Assembly (NCBI GenBank): GCA_932521025.1
Contig: OW051468.1
Span: 3,162,064 to 3,226,063 of the forward strand
Direction: 5' to 3'
DNA: 64,000 bases
Source of the DNA: Oscheius onirici
Taxonomy: Eukaryota > Nematoda > Chromadorea > Rhabditida > Rhabditidae
Shown: in pieces, positions 35,595 through 55,334 of the stretch
Numbering within the stretch: position 1 is the first letter of the stretch
Layout: each line of letters begins with the position of its first letter
Notes under the pieces: model-generated
The model's database searches: none
Seen by the model: only the letters and a program-made list of their open reading frames with translations
What the model was told of the DNA's origin: nothing
Position numbers and translations under genes: made by a program

Positions 35595-38347
35595 TCAGTC
35601 CGTTTTCTCGTGGGGAAGCTCTTCCGTCTTGCAGCTGACAATGGCGATGAGCGAATTCCAGAGAGGCAGGGCGATAAGACACATCAGGGTAAAGACATGA
35701 GATCCGTAGATGTATTGCTCTTGGAGCAGACGACCCAGACAGGATTTGATCTGGAATTTGAGAAAAATTCGACTAGAAAGAAGAGACATACCAGAAGGAG
35801 GACTCCGTCCAAAGAATAGTCAATCCGACGAGCCTTGTACTCCAGATAGGGCTCGGCATAGACCAGAAACAGAAGATAGACGGACAGGGGATGAAGGAAG
35901 AAGGAGGCAGCTGTCCGGACCAGAGTTCTGTATCTGAAATCGAAGAGTTGGAAAGTGTGAAACGAGGCAATCAGTCCTTTAGATATTTCTTGTCAGGTAA
36001 GACGTAACAGACTTAAGCGCCCAGTTGATTCTCTTTTGCGCCAGTGCTGTTGGCTGAAAATTCAATGTTTCGCGTGTCAGGGAGTAATAGAAATCAAAAA
36101 AAGAGACTCACGTATCATAGGTGGGTAAGGAGAGCCGCAAGAAGAAGGGTACAGTCACTGCCGAACAGATGAAAGCGAGTCCAAAGTTGGTCAACGAGAG
36201 AGCCATAGTCGCCAAGGCGAATTCCAGATAGATGAGGAAACGGAGCGACGGTAGTTGGCTCTTGTCCATGGGAAGAAACAGACCTAGAGGACTGAACAGC
36301 AGTGCAATCAATCCAGTCCATTTGGGGTCGGTAGCTGTCAGAGTACTGAAGATGTAACTGCTCTGAAGCCAGACGAAACCGCCAAAAACGTGAAGCAGGA
36401 ACCAGTTGACCGGAATCGAAAAGGCGACCAGATGAACCCATTCTCGGTAGGCCTAAAATTTCAGAAGAAAGTAAAAAGAGAGGAGAAAACTCACAAAGAG
36501 AAGGAGCGGAGCCACAACGGCCATGCAGGGCATGTAGTAGGCGATGGAGAGAAAGTTGTCCTCGCTCGTCAGCACGTACATGAAGTAGCTCTGATGGAAT
36601 CGCTCAAGGACGTTGTTCAAAGCTCGAGCCACAGCTTCGACCAGACGAGTGGACTGTGCCAATGGATAGTTCCTGGCCTGCGGAACGGCTACGGTCAAGC
36701 CTTGGACTCCGTACTTTCCAAAGACGCTGTGTGTTCCCTCGGCTGCAACAAAGGCTTGGGTATAGATGGCTCGAAGTGGGATGAGAAGAGGCCAGTCGAG
36801 TCCTCCCTGCAAAGGAAAAAAGGTTAAATACATACAATCGATAACTGATATTCAATCATTCTCAGTTACAAACCAAAAGAGGTAGCTCACCCTGTTGGAG
36901 TCCCAGACATTGTAGATGACGGTCTCGAGTCCAAACTTTCCCATGCCGGCAATTCTGACGATGGAATTGAAGAGATCCAAGTTGGGAAGTTGTCCGTTGA
37001 CCTGATTCAGCTGCACTTGAATCGTCTTCCTCTTGTTATTCTGTCGCTGACTCTTAATCACGATTCCTCCAATCAGACTGCCGCCAGTCTCTCGCAATGG
37101 CTCAGCCTGGATCGCCTGTGAGCGACTACTGATCAGCTGATACTGTGACAGGAAGGCATCCATTCCGATTGGACCGCCTTCGACAAAGACGAAAAACAGA
37201 TCACGGGCCCAGTAGACCTGCTCCTTGGCAAATGCCGCGTAGGCCATCATCAGAGCCACAGATTCCTTGTATTCGATCTCGACTGCCAGCAGCATAGCTT
37301 CGACTCCCGTGGAACGACGAGCCCTCACGACTCCGTAGACATTCTGTCCGGTCTGATTCTTCGATCCGGTCTGAAGAGACCAATTCTGCTCATGACAGGG
37401 AATTCCGACGGCAAGGAGCTGTTCACAGATCAGCTTCTGTCGATCACTGTAAGAAGAAAATAAGATGAAAATGTTGCAATACAAACCTTTTCGTAGAGAA
37501 GCTCTTCAAGTACTCACTGAGAAGTCCCTCCTTGTTGAAGCGTTCCGTGACGAGACCCGGCATCAGAGCATGCTCACTGATCCTGAAAGTTAAGGAATGA
37601 GAGGAGAATTCGTGGGAACAGGACATAGTGAATAAGCTTTCTAGGTAAGTGAAGACTCTTGTGAAGAATAATTTGTTTTCTCAAAGACTTTACTATCAGA
37701 GCATACTTTGATTTTCTTTCAGTAGTCAAGACTCTATCAATCTAGATTCTACTGATATAAAACACAGTAAAATCAGTACGAAAATGTTTGACTTCAGTAT
37801 TGGCTGTTGACTCATCTTGTCGTTTCTTGCCTTCTCTGTGACAGATTTTTGAACTATCCGCCTACTTGTTCCATCTGTTACTTGACTAGATTGTCCTGTC
37901 ACCGGAGATTGATCTTACTTACCACAGGGTTTTTCAAAACGAGATTTTTTCTCAAACAGTGACCTAAACTTTGAAGATTCTTAATTGCAAGGTCTTCTTT
38001 GAAAATAAGAGGGCACTCTTGTTGAGGTAGGCATCTCGAAACACTGCCAGGGCGAGCTATTTCCAACAATGAAGTGATATGGAGCGAGAGAGCCAAACAG
38101 TAGGGAAATCCAAAAATACTGTAGTTCGTGGTCAGCTCAGTTGCTCAAAACCGTTGCTCAAAAAAATACCAAAAGAAATAAAAACAAACCTCGTGTGTTC
38201 AGCAAAGGGTCCATTGAATCCGATGATAGTTGTCGTGTAATAGATGGCAGCCAGATAGATGAGCGTCGCGAAGAGTCCCGTCCGTTTCAGAGCCGCCGTT
38301 AAAATCTTCGGCCTCTCGCCACTGACAGCATTCATCGCCGACCGCAT
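35595..38347 (-). CDS. GPAA1: GPI transamidase subunit GAA1/GPAA1
   Basis: ER multi-pass subunit of the GPI-anchor transamidase. It starts MRSAMNAVSGERPKILTAAL with the first span near residues 25-45 (FATLIYLAAIYYTTTIIGF). A large luminal peptidase-like domain follows (GLLSEYLKSFSTKR, LAVGIPCHEQNWSLQ, NVYGVVRARRSTGVEAMLLA, LFFVFVEGGPIGMDAFLSQY, GMGKFGLETVIYNVWDSNR), then several C-terminal spans (YYMPCMAVVAPLLLFV, WVHLVAFSIPVNWFLL, FLIYLEFALATMALSL, HPLSVYLLFLVYAEPYLEY, VFTLMCLIALPLWNSLIAIV). Final exons join as TYDT, YRTLVRTAASFLL, then IKSCLGRLLQEQ, ending ELPHEKTD. It is the last gene of a same-strand run and lies 269 bp after the palmitoyltransferase gene. A 600-bp intron separates exons 1 and 2. 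Confidence 0.9.
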
Positions 38348-38616
38348 GCTGGAAGCTCGTCGATGTCCTCTGTTCTATAACTAGAAGCGATTTCTAGATG
38401 TTAGTTCGGATTAAATATAAAATGACATAGAACAAGAAGCAAAACACTATTCAAAGTATAAATCTTTACCCGTGGCTTTTACAGTGGACTCGACAGAATT
38501 TTGACAAAGGAGATTGAGAGGGGGAAAGAGCATCAGAGTATGGAAGAAGGAAAGAGGAACAAATATATATTTAAACTTTTGATCGTCCTGTACATGCATA
38601 TAAGAGTCTTGAAGAG

Positions 38617-40656
38617 TTAGACGGAATACTCAAAGGCCGGCTTGGAGAAGAAGGGCTCGACGAGCGGATTGAGCCAGTGCATGCCGAGTGGACCGCCGAA
38701 GACGTAGGCCAGATTCTTCCAGCCGTCGCTGCGCTCCTTCGTCTCGCTCTTTCTGAAAAGTCTTTTTTGAACAGAAAGTATAAAAAAGACAAACCGTTGC
38801 AATTGGTCAATGGTCGACTCGTCCGAGCAGATGGCCGAGATCTGAGTTCCAAACATGACCATGGTAAAGATGGAAAAGAGAATGGCCTCGAAGAGAAGAA
38901 GCAGCAGAAGGACCGTCGTGCCGGGCGGACCGAGACTGCTACAGTTGTTCCACTCGTTGTTGACGCAGAGCACAAACTGCCAGATGCCCCAGTAGAGAGC
39001 GTGCACTGACAGCAGTCCGATGTACAACTGAAAAAGATACTGTATGTCAGACTTTTGATGTTTTTGATAGAGTCTAACAGAATAGGGGTTGGGGGCACAC
39101 ACGGTCATCCGTGTGGATTTCACACTTCAACAGCATAAGGAAGAAGGGGTTCGAAGAGACAGATTGTGAGAATGAAGATACGATTTTGTTTGTAGCTGCT
39201 TGAACTGTCTACTGGAACAGCTAGAAGGAGAAAAGGAAGGTCTCAATTCAAACACAGTGCTGAGAAATGGAGAAGAAGGAGAATGGTTAAAAACAGATTC
39301 AAACTGTGGTCATAAGATGAGGGAAATAATCTCAACAGGAACACGGACAAGCATTGTATTATTCTAGGGACTTATTCTGATCCGAAGCATGAATCGGGGC
39401 AAACCCAGAGATTGTCATTTGATCATTGAATTCGTTAGACTCGTTTGTCGATATATTACAAAAAATATATAAAAGAACTTACAGTGAAGAGGACGAAAAA
39501 CTTCTGGTTGCACTCGCCGACGCAGTTGTTGACCCAGGGACAGTGATGGTCCATTCGACGGATACAGCGCTCACAGACGGAGCAATGATGAGCCCGATCC
39601 GGCTTGATGGTACAGCACTTGTTGCACTTGTAGATGACTTGCGACTGGTCGCCGGCTATGATCCTCTGGATGTGTTCTTCCGTCGCTGTTCCCTTCGGCA
39701 CGGCTCCTGGATCCGTGAACATTGTCTGAAGGTTTTTTTCCAGAGAAAGTATATAAAGAGTTACCTTCAGATGACTGGCGAAGGCCAAGACTGTGAGCAT
39801 TTCGAAAATGACGAAGTTGATGATCGTGTGGAAAAAGTACTCGTCGTAGGAGGAGATCATCACGAGCAGGACGCATACTTGTCCGTAGAGGAGCAGAAGC
39901 CTGAAAGCTTCTAATTTCCTGATCCCTGAGAACGAGAGTCAATTGTCTGGTCAGAAAATAGCTGGGCCTATTACAACATGTTCTTCCAAACAAATGACTT
40001 TACGCCAATGTCAGTCTTTTTTCTCTTTCGCTTCCATAGTACCGAAATTTTAGTAGACACTACTCTCAGCTAGCTTAAAGTTTCATTCTATGGCACATGT
40101 CTAAGAGGACAAAAAGTCGAGCGAGAGATCAAATGGCTCTTACTTATGCATACGTTTGGTCATTGAACTCGTGTCCAACATTTTGAGAGAAAGATAAAGT
40201 TGAGAAGACTTTTAGGTTCTTTGGTAAACGGGGAAGACTCATCGAATCCACTGAGTCTCTTCGATTGTTTGACACGAAAGAGTAACGGAAGCTTTCAGTA
40301 CTCAAATCAATAGATTTCGGTTCAGTTGACCTATCAAAAGAGAAAGGAATGTTTCTTCGGACAAAATCTCATTTCTGAAAAAATAATACCATGTTATCCT
40401 GTTCAAAAACAATGAAACACGGAGGTCACACGAGTGAGAACAGATCATCGGGACAGTGTTGCTCTCTATGTGTGAGCGTTATTTTACATCAAAAACTCTC
40501 TTTGTTAGTTTCTTTTCCAACTCAGGATCAAGTCGTATACAGTAAGGTCACAATGCTAAAAAGAAGGAAAACTGACCAGGTAATGACGGCACAGACGATA
40601 CCGCACGGATCTCCCACGCACCATCGGTGACCACAGCACTGCGTCTTCTCCCTCAT
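38617..40656 (-). CDS. dhhc-3: DHHC palmitoyltransferase, ZDHHC3/7 type
   Basis: Golgi/ER S-acyltransferase that adds palmitate to cysteines. The first exon (about 40656-40568) encodes [20 protein letters not shown] then VCAVITW. It joins [20 protein letters not shown], then [20 protein letters not shown]. The zinc-binding CRD is [20 protein letters not shown], with the active motif [19 protein letters not shown]. Two further spans ([37 protein letters not shown]) precede [19 protein letters not shown] and the VFGGPLG motif. The C-terminus FEYSV resembles the PDZ ligand EFSV of vertebrate ZDHHC3/7. All catalytic residues are present. The intron after exon 1 is about 660 bp. The worm symbol is from memory. 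Confidence 0.92.
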
Positions 40657-41242
40657 TCCAACATCCTGAAAATCTCTCTATTTCTCCAACTTCTTATAAA
40701 AACAAGAAAAAGGGAGAGCAAGACGTTTTGCCTGGCGTGCCGAAGAAAAGCCCAGAATTACCCGAGCCACGTATCGATTTTTCTCCTGGCGGTAACTAGC
40801 CAAGAGTCATGTCTTAGCTTATCGACTATTGTAGGGAAAACAGACTTTTTGTTGACGACAGGCGCGGGAAGAGACCATTCAATTGCGGAGAGAGAGAAGC
40901 GTCTGGATTCCTTTCAAAATCTTTCAGTTTTTTTGACTCTGGAAAGTTACCTAATCGCAAAATCGCTTTTTCGAAAACATAAAGTTTTTTTTAGATGCAG
41001 AAAGCACTTTTGAATCAACTAAGGGGAAGAGACGCAGCTAGTGGAGGGAGATGGAAAACAGTAAGGATGGTTTATTTCCATTATTGGAGCGGAAAAGAAC
41101 GATTGTTGTGGTAACAGCGGTTATATTGGACGAGTTTTGGAGAGAGAATACTAACAAGATCAACAAATATCTCAAGAGGACAAAATAGATTAGAATGGGA
41201 GAACGAAGATCGTATGGATTGGGTAGAGAGAGCGATAGACGC

Positions 41243-42700
41243 TTAGATCATGTCGGCGATGTTCATCGGCATTTCGTCGATCTGGGTCGAGTAGTACTGC
41301 TCAATGTCGCGGAGAATGCGGACGTCGTCCTGCTTGACAAAGTTGATGGCAACACCCTTGCGTCCGAAACGACCCGAACGACCGATTCTGTGGATGTACA
41401 ACTCACCTGAAGAAAGACTTTTGTTACTAAGCAAAAAAGAATTGCTTACGATTGTTGGGAAGGTCGTAGTTGATGACCAACGAGACTTGAGGCACATCGA
41501 GACCACGAGCCCAGACGTCGGTGGTGATGAGAACGCGACTGTCGCCTTGACGGAAATCCTTCATAATCTGCTCGCGCTCCTTCTGTTCCATATCTCCGTG
41601 CATCGACGAGACTGTGAAGTTGGCCTCCTTCATCTTCTCCGCGAGCCATTCGACCTGAATTGGTTGATTTTTATCGACACAAAATGTCAAACGAACCTTT
41701 CTACGTGTGTTACAGAAGAGGACAGCTTGGGTGATGGTAAGCGTGTCGTAGAGATCGATCAGGGTGTCGAACTTCCACTCCTCGCGATCAACGGCGACGA
41801 AGAACTGAAAATATAGCATTATTACGATTTTACACAAAATAAAAAAGTAAAAGTTCAAAACAAACCTGCTTGATTCCTTCTAGAGTCAACTCATCACGTT
41901 TGACCAAGATTCGGACGGGGTCAGTCATGAATTTGCTGGTCATCTCGAGAATCTCATGAGGAAGAGTAGCAGACAGAAGGACGACCTGGGCTCCTGGGGG
42001 CAGATAGCGGTAAATGTCGTAGATCTGCTCTTTGAATCCCTTGTTGAGCATCTCGTCGGCTTCGTCAAGAACGAGCATCTTGATGGCACGAGTGCGGAGA
42101 TTGCGACGACGGATCATGTCAAAAACGCGACCTGGGGTTCCCGAGACGACATGCTGGCCGTAGTCGAGCTTGCGAATATCCTCTCCGATGTTCGTTCCTC
42201 CGATACAGGCGTGGCACTGAACGTTCATGTAGTCTCCGAGAGCCAGAATAACCTAAATTTAGGTTTTTACAAAGAGCTAGGAAAGTCAAGCAAACCTTTT
42301 GAATCTGTTGGGCCAACTCGCGAGTGGGAGAGAGGATCAGGGCTTGGGTCTCACGGACCTGGGTGTCCAGCGATTGAAGGACTGAAATGGAGAATGTGGC
42401 CGTCTTTCCGGTTCCGGATTGGGCCTGAGCGATGACATCCCGTCCCTTCAACACGGGCTTGACGGCTCTCTGCTGGATGGCTGAAGGCTTCTCAAAACCG
42501 TATGAATAGATTCCACGAAGCAGATCGTCCCTGAAACAGTTATTGGTTAAGTTTTAGAAGAAAAAGAATCAGAAGAAGTTTCAAACTCACCTCAGATTCA
42601 TGGCATCGAAAGTTGGCGTGATCTCGACCTCTTCTGAGGTTTCGAATTCGATTGTGCTGAGATCCTCAGCTGTCGGCTCGATTTGTCTCTTTCTTGACAT
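41243..42700 (-). CDS. eif-4A3: DEAD-box RNA helicase eIF4A3 (exon junction complex)
   Basis: Core anchor of the exon junction complex deposited on spliced mRNA. Starts [20 protein letters not shown], with a splice acceptor (gaattcag) eight bases before the ATG. Motifs in order: Q-motif region [17 protein letters not shown], motif [25 protein letters not shown] box [47 protein letters not shown] and [13 protein letters not shown]. It ends [17 protein letters not shown]. The [20 protein letters not shown] segment separates eIF4A3 from translation factor eIF4A1/2. Length, about 400 residues, is normal. The gene lies 221 bp downstream of vpr-1 and 587 bp upstream of the palmitoyltransferase gene, all minus strand. 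Confidence 0.96.
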
Positions 42701-42920
42701 TGTGGCTTCTGAATTCAGGTTAGAAATGACCAAAAATTTAAGGTTACGAGGTAAGTCCACAGATATTACTGCAAAGAAAGAGATGGACAATCATTTGTGA
42801 GGGGGATCAAATAATTTAATAATATTTTCACAGAAGATGCGGCATTTGTATAAAGAAAGGGGGAAGACGAATTTCTGACATAAAGGGGGTTCGGGCATCT
42901 GTGTAGCATTCGAGAAGACG

Positions 42921-44078
42921 CTTAGAAGAGCCTGCCGATGATTAGTCCGAGCAGAAGGGCAGCAATAGTGGCAAGGATGACCTGAATCGTAGGAACTCCA
43001 ACTTCTGTCAGGCTGCTGCGCTCGTTTTCCTGCTGCAGCTTCGTGTTCTTCTGCAACTTCGTAATGAAAAAATAATTGTAAAAAAAACATTACCTTAAAC
43101 AGCTCCTGGATCTCCTTGGACAGCACCGACTTCTCGCTTTCAGCCTTCTTCCTGAGCTCAATCTCGTTGCGAAGCTGAGAATCTATATCAAATCCGGCTT
43201 GAACACGGCCGCTGTCGCTGCTCTTCATGGACGGGATCGATGCCGACGGGCTAAATTTCAGAATTTGTAAGCTTAAAGCTAAAAAGGAACCTGGAATACT
43301 GAATGGAAGCTGGAGTCTCCTCGCGGACGTATTGAGAGCTGGCATTCGTGTTGCTGGCACTATCGAAGACGACCGTCAGCTTGCTGTACATGAGTTGAGA
43401 GGGCTCGACCTCCTGGAACGAGTGAAATTACCAGGAAACAAAGAAAAAGGCTTACCTTCCAGACTCTATCGAGGTCGACTTCTCCTGATGGGGAGTAACA
43501 GGTCTGAACCATGAACTTGTGGCGACCGACTTCCGCGGTGCTGAGCCCATCCAGTGGTTGCAGCATGACCGTGACCTGCTTGCTCTGTCCTGGCTGGATG
43601 ATGCCCGAGTTAGGTCGAACGCAGTATTGTTTCGGAGCCGTCGTCTTCACCTTGAAACAGACGGGCTTGTCCGACGGGTTTCTGAGATTGAGCGACGAGT
43701 TGACGACATCTGTGAAAGGTCCTGAAAAAAAAAGAATAAACTGGGGTTCCTGGGGTTGGAACACTACAATAAACTGGGGTTGGAACACTACAATATTTGC
43801 TTCGGCACAAATAAACAAACAGCGAAAGAATGAGATTCAATACTAGGCTACAAAATATTTTCGAAAATCATCGAGGCCGGAGCAGGTCGTTTCGAAACAC
43901 TGGGATTTCAATTTTTTCACTCACGCACGTTTCGATTTTTTCCATTACCAGCGGTCAAACCACAAATTACCAATAAATGTCCACACGTGAAAGGCAAAAA
44001 CGTCAACATACCTACGAATGTCAGCTCTCTCGACGGTTCGATTTGCAAGATCTGCGGAGCGTGCTTTCCGTCGGACAT
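42921..44078 (-). CDS. vpr-1: VAMP-associated protein (VAP) with MSP domain
   Basis: ER tail-anchored receptor for FFAT-motif proteins at membrane contact sites. In worms its MSP domain is also secreted as a signal. The protein reads MSDGKHAPQILQIEPSRELT, FVGPFTDVVNSSLNLRNP, KVKTTAPKQYCVRPNSGIIQ (the FFAT-binding face) and VTVMLQPLDG. A coiled coil follows (LRNEIELRKKAESEKSVLSK), then the tail anchor VILATIAALLLGLIIGRLF. All VAP regions are present. Intron 1 holds a small tandem duplication at about 43738-43796. It is the first gene of the four-gene minus-strand run. A splice acceptor (aattttcag) lies about 16 bases before the ATG. Confidence 0.95.
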
Positions 44079-45775
44079 TTTTCTTTTAGATATCTGAAAA
44101 TTCATTATAAAGTATTTGTATTTAGGAGAAGCTGATCAAAAATTAACGAAAAGGGAAAAAAGAACAGCACAACGCGACGCAAGCGGCTTTCGCGAGAAAA
44201 CGTCAGGGAACACAGAGGAGAGGCCACTCAGAATGTCTGACTCTGCTCCAAACGCGTGGAAAACATTGAATACGCAGTGAAGGACCATTCGAAAGTGCGA
44301 TATTGGTAATATGTTGATTTTTTGGAAATAGGGTTTTGGATGGAATCTAAACGTGGAAGCTGTCTAATAAGAATATTCTTTTGTAAAATGGTGGGATAAT
44401 CATTTTCCAACAATTCGAAGAATAACGGTTCAAGAATTAATCATTTTCGGACTGCGAACAAAATTAAAACCATAGCAGCGACGAAACAATACACCTGTAA
44501 ACAGATTGAAACGTGTTTTGCTAATTTTTTATGGATTAAATTTACTCACAGGCTGTTATCGGCAAACATAAACGGGTTTACATGTTTTTCATCCAGAAAT
44601 CGGTGAAGTCAAACCTAAAAGCATCGGAAAAAAACGGAAAAATTGACATCTGGTAGAAATTTTATTTTGGCACGCATTGCTTTGAAATAACTTTCAATTT
44701 TTTTACCGCGCAGTTTAAACAGAAAAAATTAGAATAACTGACCAACAACGAACAAATCTCTGTAAAAAAAAATCGGCTCAACGAGCAGAAACAAGCTAGA
44801 ATTGGCTCAGTCCAGAAGTCGCATTATGTAAGAGTAATGTTTAATGTTTCACTATATCAAACCTCGGGCCAGAGTGTCTCTTTGCTGCTTCCAATTGGGG
44901 GGCTTTTTCTGAACCAACTGTTGCCGCCATATCTTCTTAGGTCATCCTGCCATCCAGCCTTCTGCCGTCCACTGCTTCTTCTGCCTTTTCGTGAATGTAA
45001 GAGTAATAAATGTCAAGTAAAGCTTCTGAAAATGACCTCAAGTTTTGTACAGAGACTCCTCTGAATCTGAACATTTTCGTCATCATGTTTCCGTGGTCTT
45101 CATTCAGAATTTGTGCTGTCTAGTCTGTGTTCGTCTTATCCGTGCGTAAATGTGTTCACGAGATGAGATCATTGTCCAGTTGACTGTCTGATCCCTGTAC
45201 TCATTCAATTACTGTTCCTTATCTCTATATCTCAAACCTAAACTTCCAGTATAGTCTGTACCCGATCCCTTATCTGCTCCAACATGACCTGAGGTGCCGA
45301 ACGTCTATCACCGAATGAGGACAGCTTCCTCTTCTTTCCCGCCCGTTTATCTGAAACTATCTTATCTAGACTGAACGAGGGGACGAGAGAGAGCCACACA
45401 ACAAAACTACTAGCCACCGCAGAGAGACCCTCCTGTTTGTTTTTGGTTCTTCTGAGCCCTTCAATTGATTAGACGTCAGGTGCATGTTCCCCTTCAAGTT
45501 CAGCTTATGGTGTCAAGAAATCATTTTACGGTTTCGGTGTGTTCTGCAAAGTTGTAGTTTTTGACAAAAGCTACAAATTTGCAGAACATCCAAAAGATGA
45601 AAAATGAAGTCTTGTTTGTTGAAATATGCGTCTTCCAAAAAGTTTTGGCATGCCACTTTTTCCAGTTTTGATCACTGTTTTGAATAACTTGGAACTCGGC
45701 CGATATTCTTCAAACTCAGGGAGACATTCATTGAATCGTGTTTTCAGCAACTTCCGGGAAGAAAACTACCGAAAT
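44079..45775. other. Divergent intergenic region
   Basis: About 1.7 kb between vpr-1 (minus) and the ABC transporter (plus). No gene is supported. A 17-bp-stem hairpin lies at 45541-45587. Confidence 0.5.
45541..45587. repeat. Short hairpin repeat (GTTCTGCAAAGTTGTAG stem)
   Basis: Seventeen-base arms with one mismatch around a 13-base loop. A related hairpin (arms gttgtagag/ctctacaac followed by tttgcag) lies at 14785-14818, inside an intron of the PAN/ZP gene. Confidence 0.55.
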
Positions 45776-53471
<7,696 letters not shown>

Positions 53472-53528
53472 GAGAAATATCTGTGATAGAGGTGCTGATC
53501 TTTCTGTAAATTTTATTATTTCTTCCTT

Positions 53529-53534
53529 AATAAA
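53529..53534 (+). terminator. Poly(A) signal of the P-glycoprotein gene
   Basis: AATAAA 57 bp after the ABC transporter stop codon. Confidence 0.65.
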
Positions 53535-53872
53535 GACGATCTAATCTCCTAGTTGTTCCTCTCCAGCAATCATTTTGTATAACCCGTTCGGTTTCGTTAT
53601 ACACGTCAAATGCCGTACGGACTTTTCCTCTTCTCTTTGATTGATGCTCTTTTTTAACTTCATCTAAAAGTTCGAATAACAGAAATATTGGAGATGATGT
53701 CGGTTTGGGTTGTGAATGTGAGACAAGGGGTTGTGAATAATCAAATGCGTGAGTGATACGGTATTGTCGAGACTGAACTGAGCGTTCTATTCAGTTTGTT
53801 ACAAACACTGCGGTGGAACGACGCTACTCTATTGCTCCTCGTTTTGTCGTTTTCTTCACTTATCTCTCTACT

Positions 53873-53988
53873 ACTAAAGCGCAATGGTGTCTGTGGTGGA
53901 CTCTGTGTGTTTGTGTTTGTCCATGGCCACGAACAAGTCAGGACAAGTCAGTTTTTCTTAGGATTATATAGTTAGTTTTGAACTTGGG
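53873..53988 (-). repeat. Interspersed repeat, copy C
   Basis: Minus-strand copy: begins cccaagttcaaaactaac and ends CAGACACCATTGCGCTTTA. It lies opposite in direction to copy B 700 bp away. Confidence 0.6.
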
Positions 53989-54721
53989 AACGAGAAATCT
54001 AATGCTTGGACAACATTCTTCGCACTTCTGAGCGCCGCACGCGCCAGGGCGGCGACAGCCGTCGTAGACGGCCGGTAACAACTAAAATACTGGTCTAGTC
54101 CATTTTTTCAGGATAAGTGTAAGAACAGTATGATCAGATCGGCTTATTCTCGCAATGCAGCACAAGCTCTTAAGTTAGAGAATTGGCCGGGTCACTGCAA
54201 GCACAGTTTTTTTTCCATATAAGAATAAATCGAAAAGGACCAGCAGAATGTAAATGTGGACCCGACCCGATCGACCTCATCCGATCCTTTCTTGTACATT
54301 CCGTTCTTGGTTTCCCAATTCAGTTACGAGAGTTAGCCGATACAAACAAAAGATTTCTAACCAAAAGTTTGAAAGAACAGAAGAACAACCTTGCTGCTGA
54401 CTCACATGCTTGTACATTTTTCCCTCATCCTGAATCACGAACTCCCTTTCGTTCGCAAACTTCTGCTTGAAAGGCACAGAAAGTTCAAATCTTTCCCCTC
54501 GTTTCCACGAAAGGACCCATCCCCTTTCCCCCTGCATGCCCTTATCATCCACTCCGTTTTTATTAACGAGAGCCCATGTTCGCTATCGATTTATGAACTG
54601 TCCTATCACGTTCTCAGCTGCTCCCGTATGGCCTGTTGTCAACAATGCATCGTCATATTTCTAGGTAACCCATTTCTCGTTTCCCTTTACTCTTTTTTTT
54701 TGTTTTAAAATCAAACAAAAA

Positions 54722-54859
54722 ATGTCTTTAGAATCGGAAGGAGACGACGGCAAGCCGCCTAAAAGTCGCTGTTGTATAGCCCTCGCGTGTCTCCTGCCGA
54801 TGACCGTCTGTTTCGCCGTCTTGATATTTTTAATAATCTACGCCGTCGTCGTCAAATAA
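54722..54859 (+). CDS. 45-residue single-pass membrane microprotein
   Basis: ATG to TAA encodes 45 residues: MSLESEGDDGKPPKSRCC, then a hydrophobic run IALACLLPMTVCFAVLIFLI, then IYAVVVK. An acidic/basic head, a pair of cysteines at the membrane edge (possible palmitoylation site), one span and a very short tail make a coherent tail-anchored design. Codons are GC-rich at third positions (GCC, GTC, CTC) like nearby genes, against an AT-rich background. No acceptor is obvious immediately upstream. No family recognised; small regulators of membrane pumps have this shape, but no function can be assigned. Confidence 0.5.
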   Translation: MSLESEGDDGKPPKSRCCIALACLLPMTVCFAVLIFLIIYAVVVK

Positions 54860-55334
54860 CTTCCCAATGTCATCCCGAATTCTCCATGTACATAGTCAAA
54901 TATACAATTTTAAATTTCTCTCTTCACTTTAGAGCAGAGACCGCCACGAGCCAAAAGAAGACCACTTGACAGCGGGCTTCTTATCGGGGCAAAAAGCGAT
55001 GAAAGCGTGACAATAAACCTAATAGATCGCCCATTCGGAGCAGTAACAAACATGTACTTTGACAGGTTTTTGACCATTCTGCAGTTTTAGAACCAAGTTG
55101 CTGGGGAAAACTTTCCAGCCGGGGAAAACTCCGTTATAGTTTTTGACGGTATGGTTAGACAGACTGGACACTGAGAAACATTCTCACAATCTAACAGTTT
55201 CTCTCATCAAATTGTATCAATCTTGATCAGATCACTGAACGAGGTTCCTGGTCATTTCAAATTGATCTTCTCTTTGAGCACCGTACCCGAATCGTCGCTT
55301 GCTCTATAACTGCATCCCCAAAGCCAAGAGCTTT
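54860..55334. other. Intergenic, no gene seen
   Basis: No coding signal apart from a possible poly(A) signal (aataaa, about 55012) that could serve the microprotein gene. Confidence 0.4.

Larger units (their letters stand above)
53472..54721. other. Intergenic with interspersed repeat
   Basis: 3' flank of the ABC gene. Holds its poly(A) signal and repeat copy C. No gene is supported apart from the microprotein that follows; upstream exons of that gene could lie near 54600-54665. Confidence 0.45.

Noticed and set aside
35965-36055. Possible short alternative last exon of GPAA1 (acceptor ttttcag then CCAACAGCAC)
   Set aside because: Ends after a few codons without membrane spans; splicing past it to 35939 keeps phase and adds two expected C-terminal spans.
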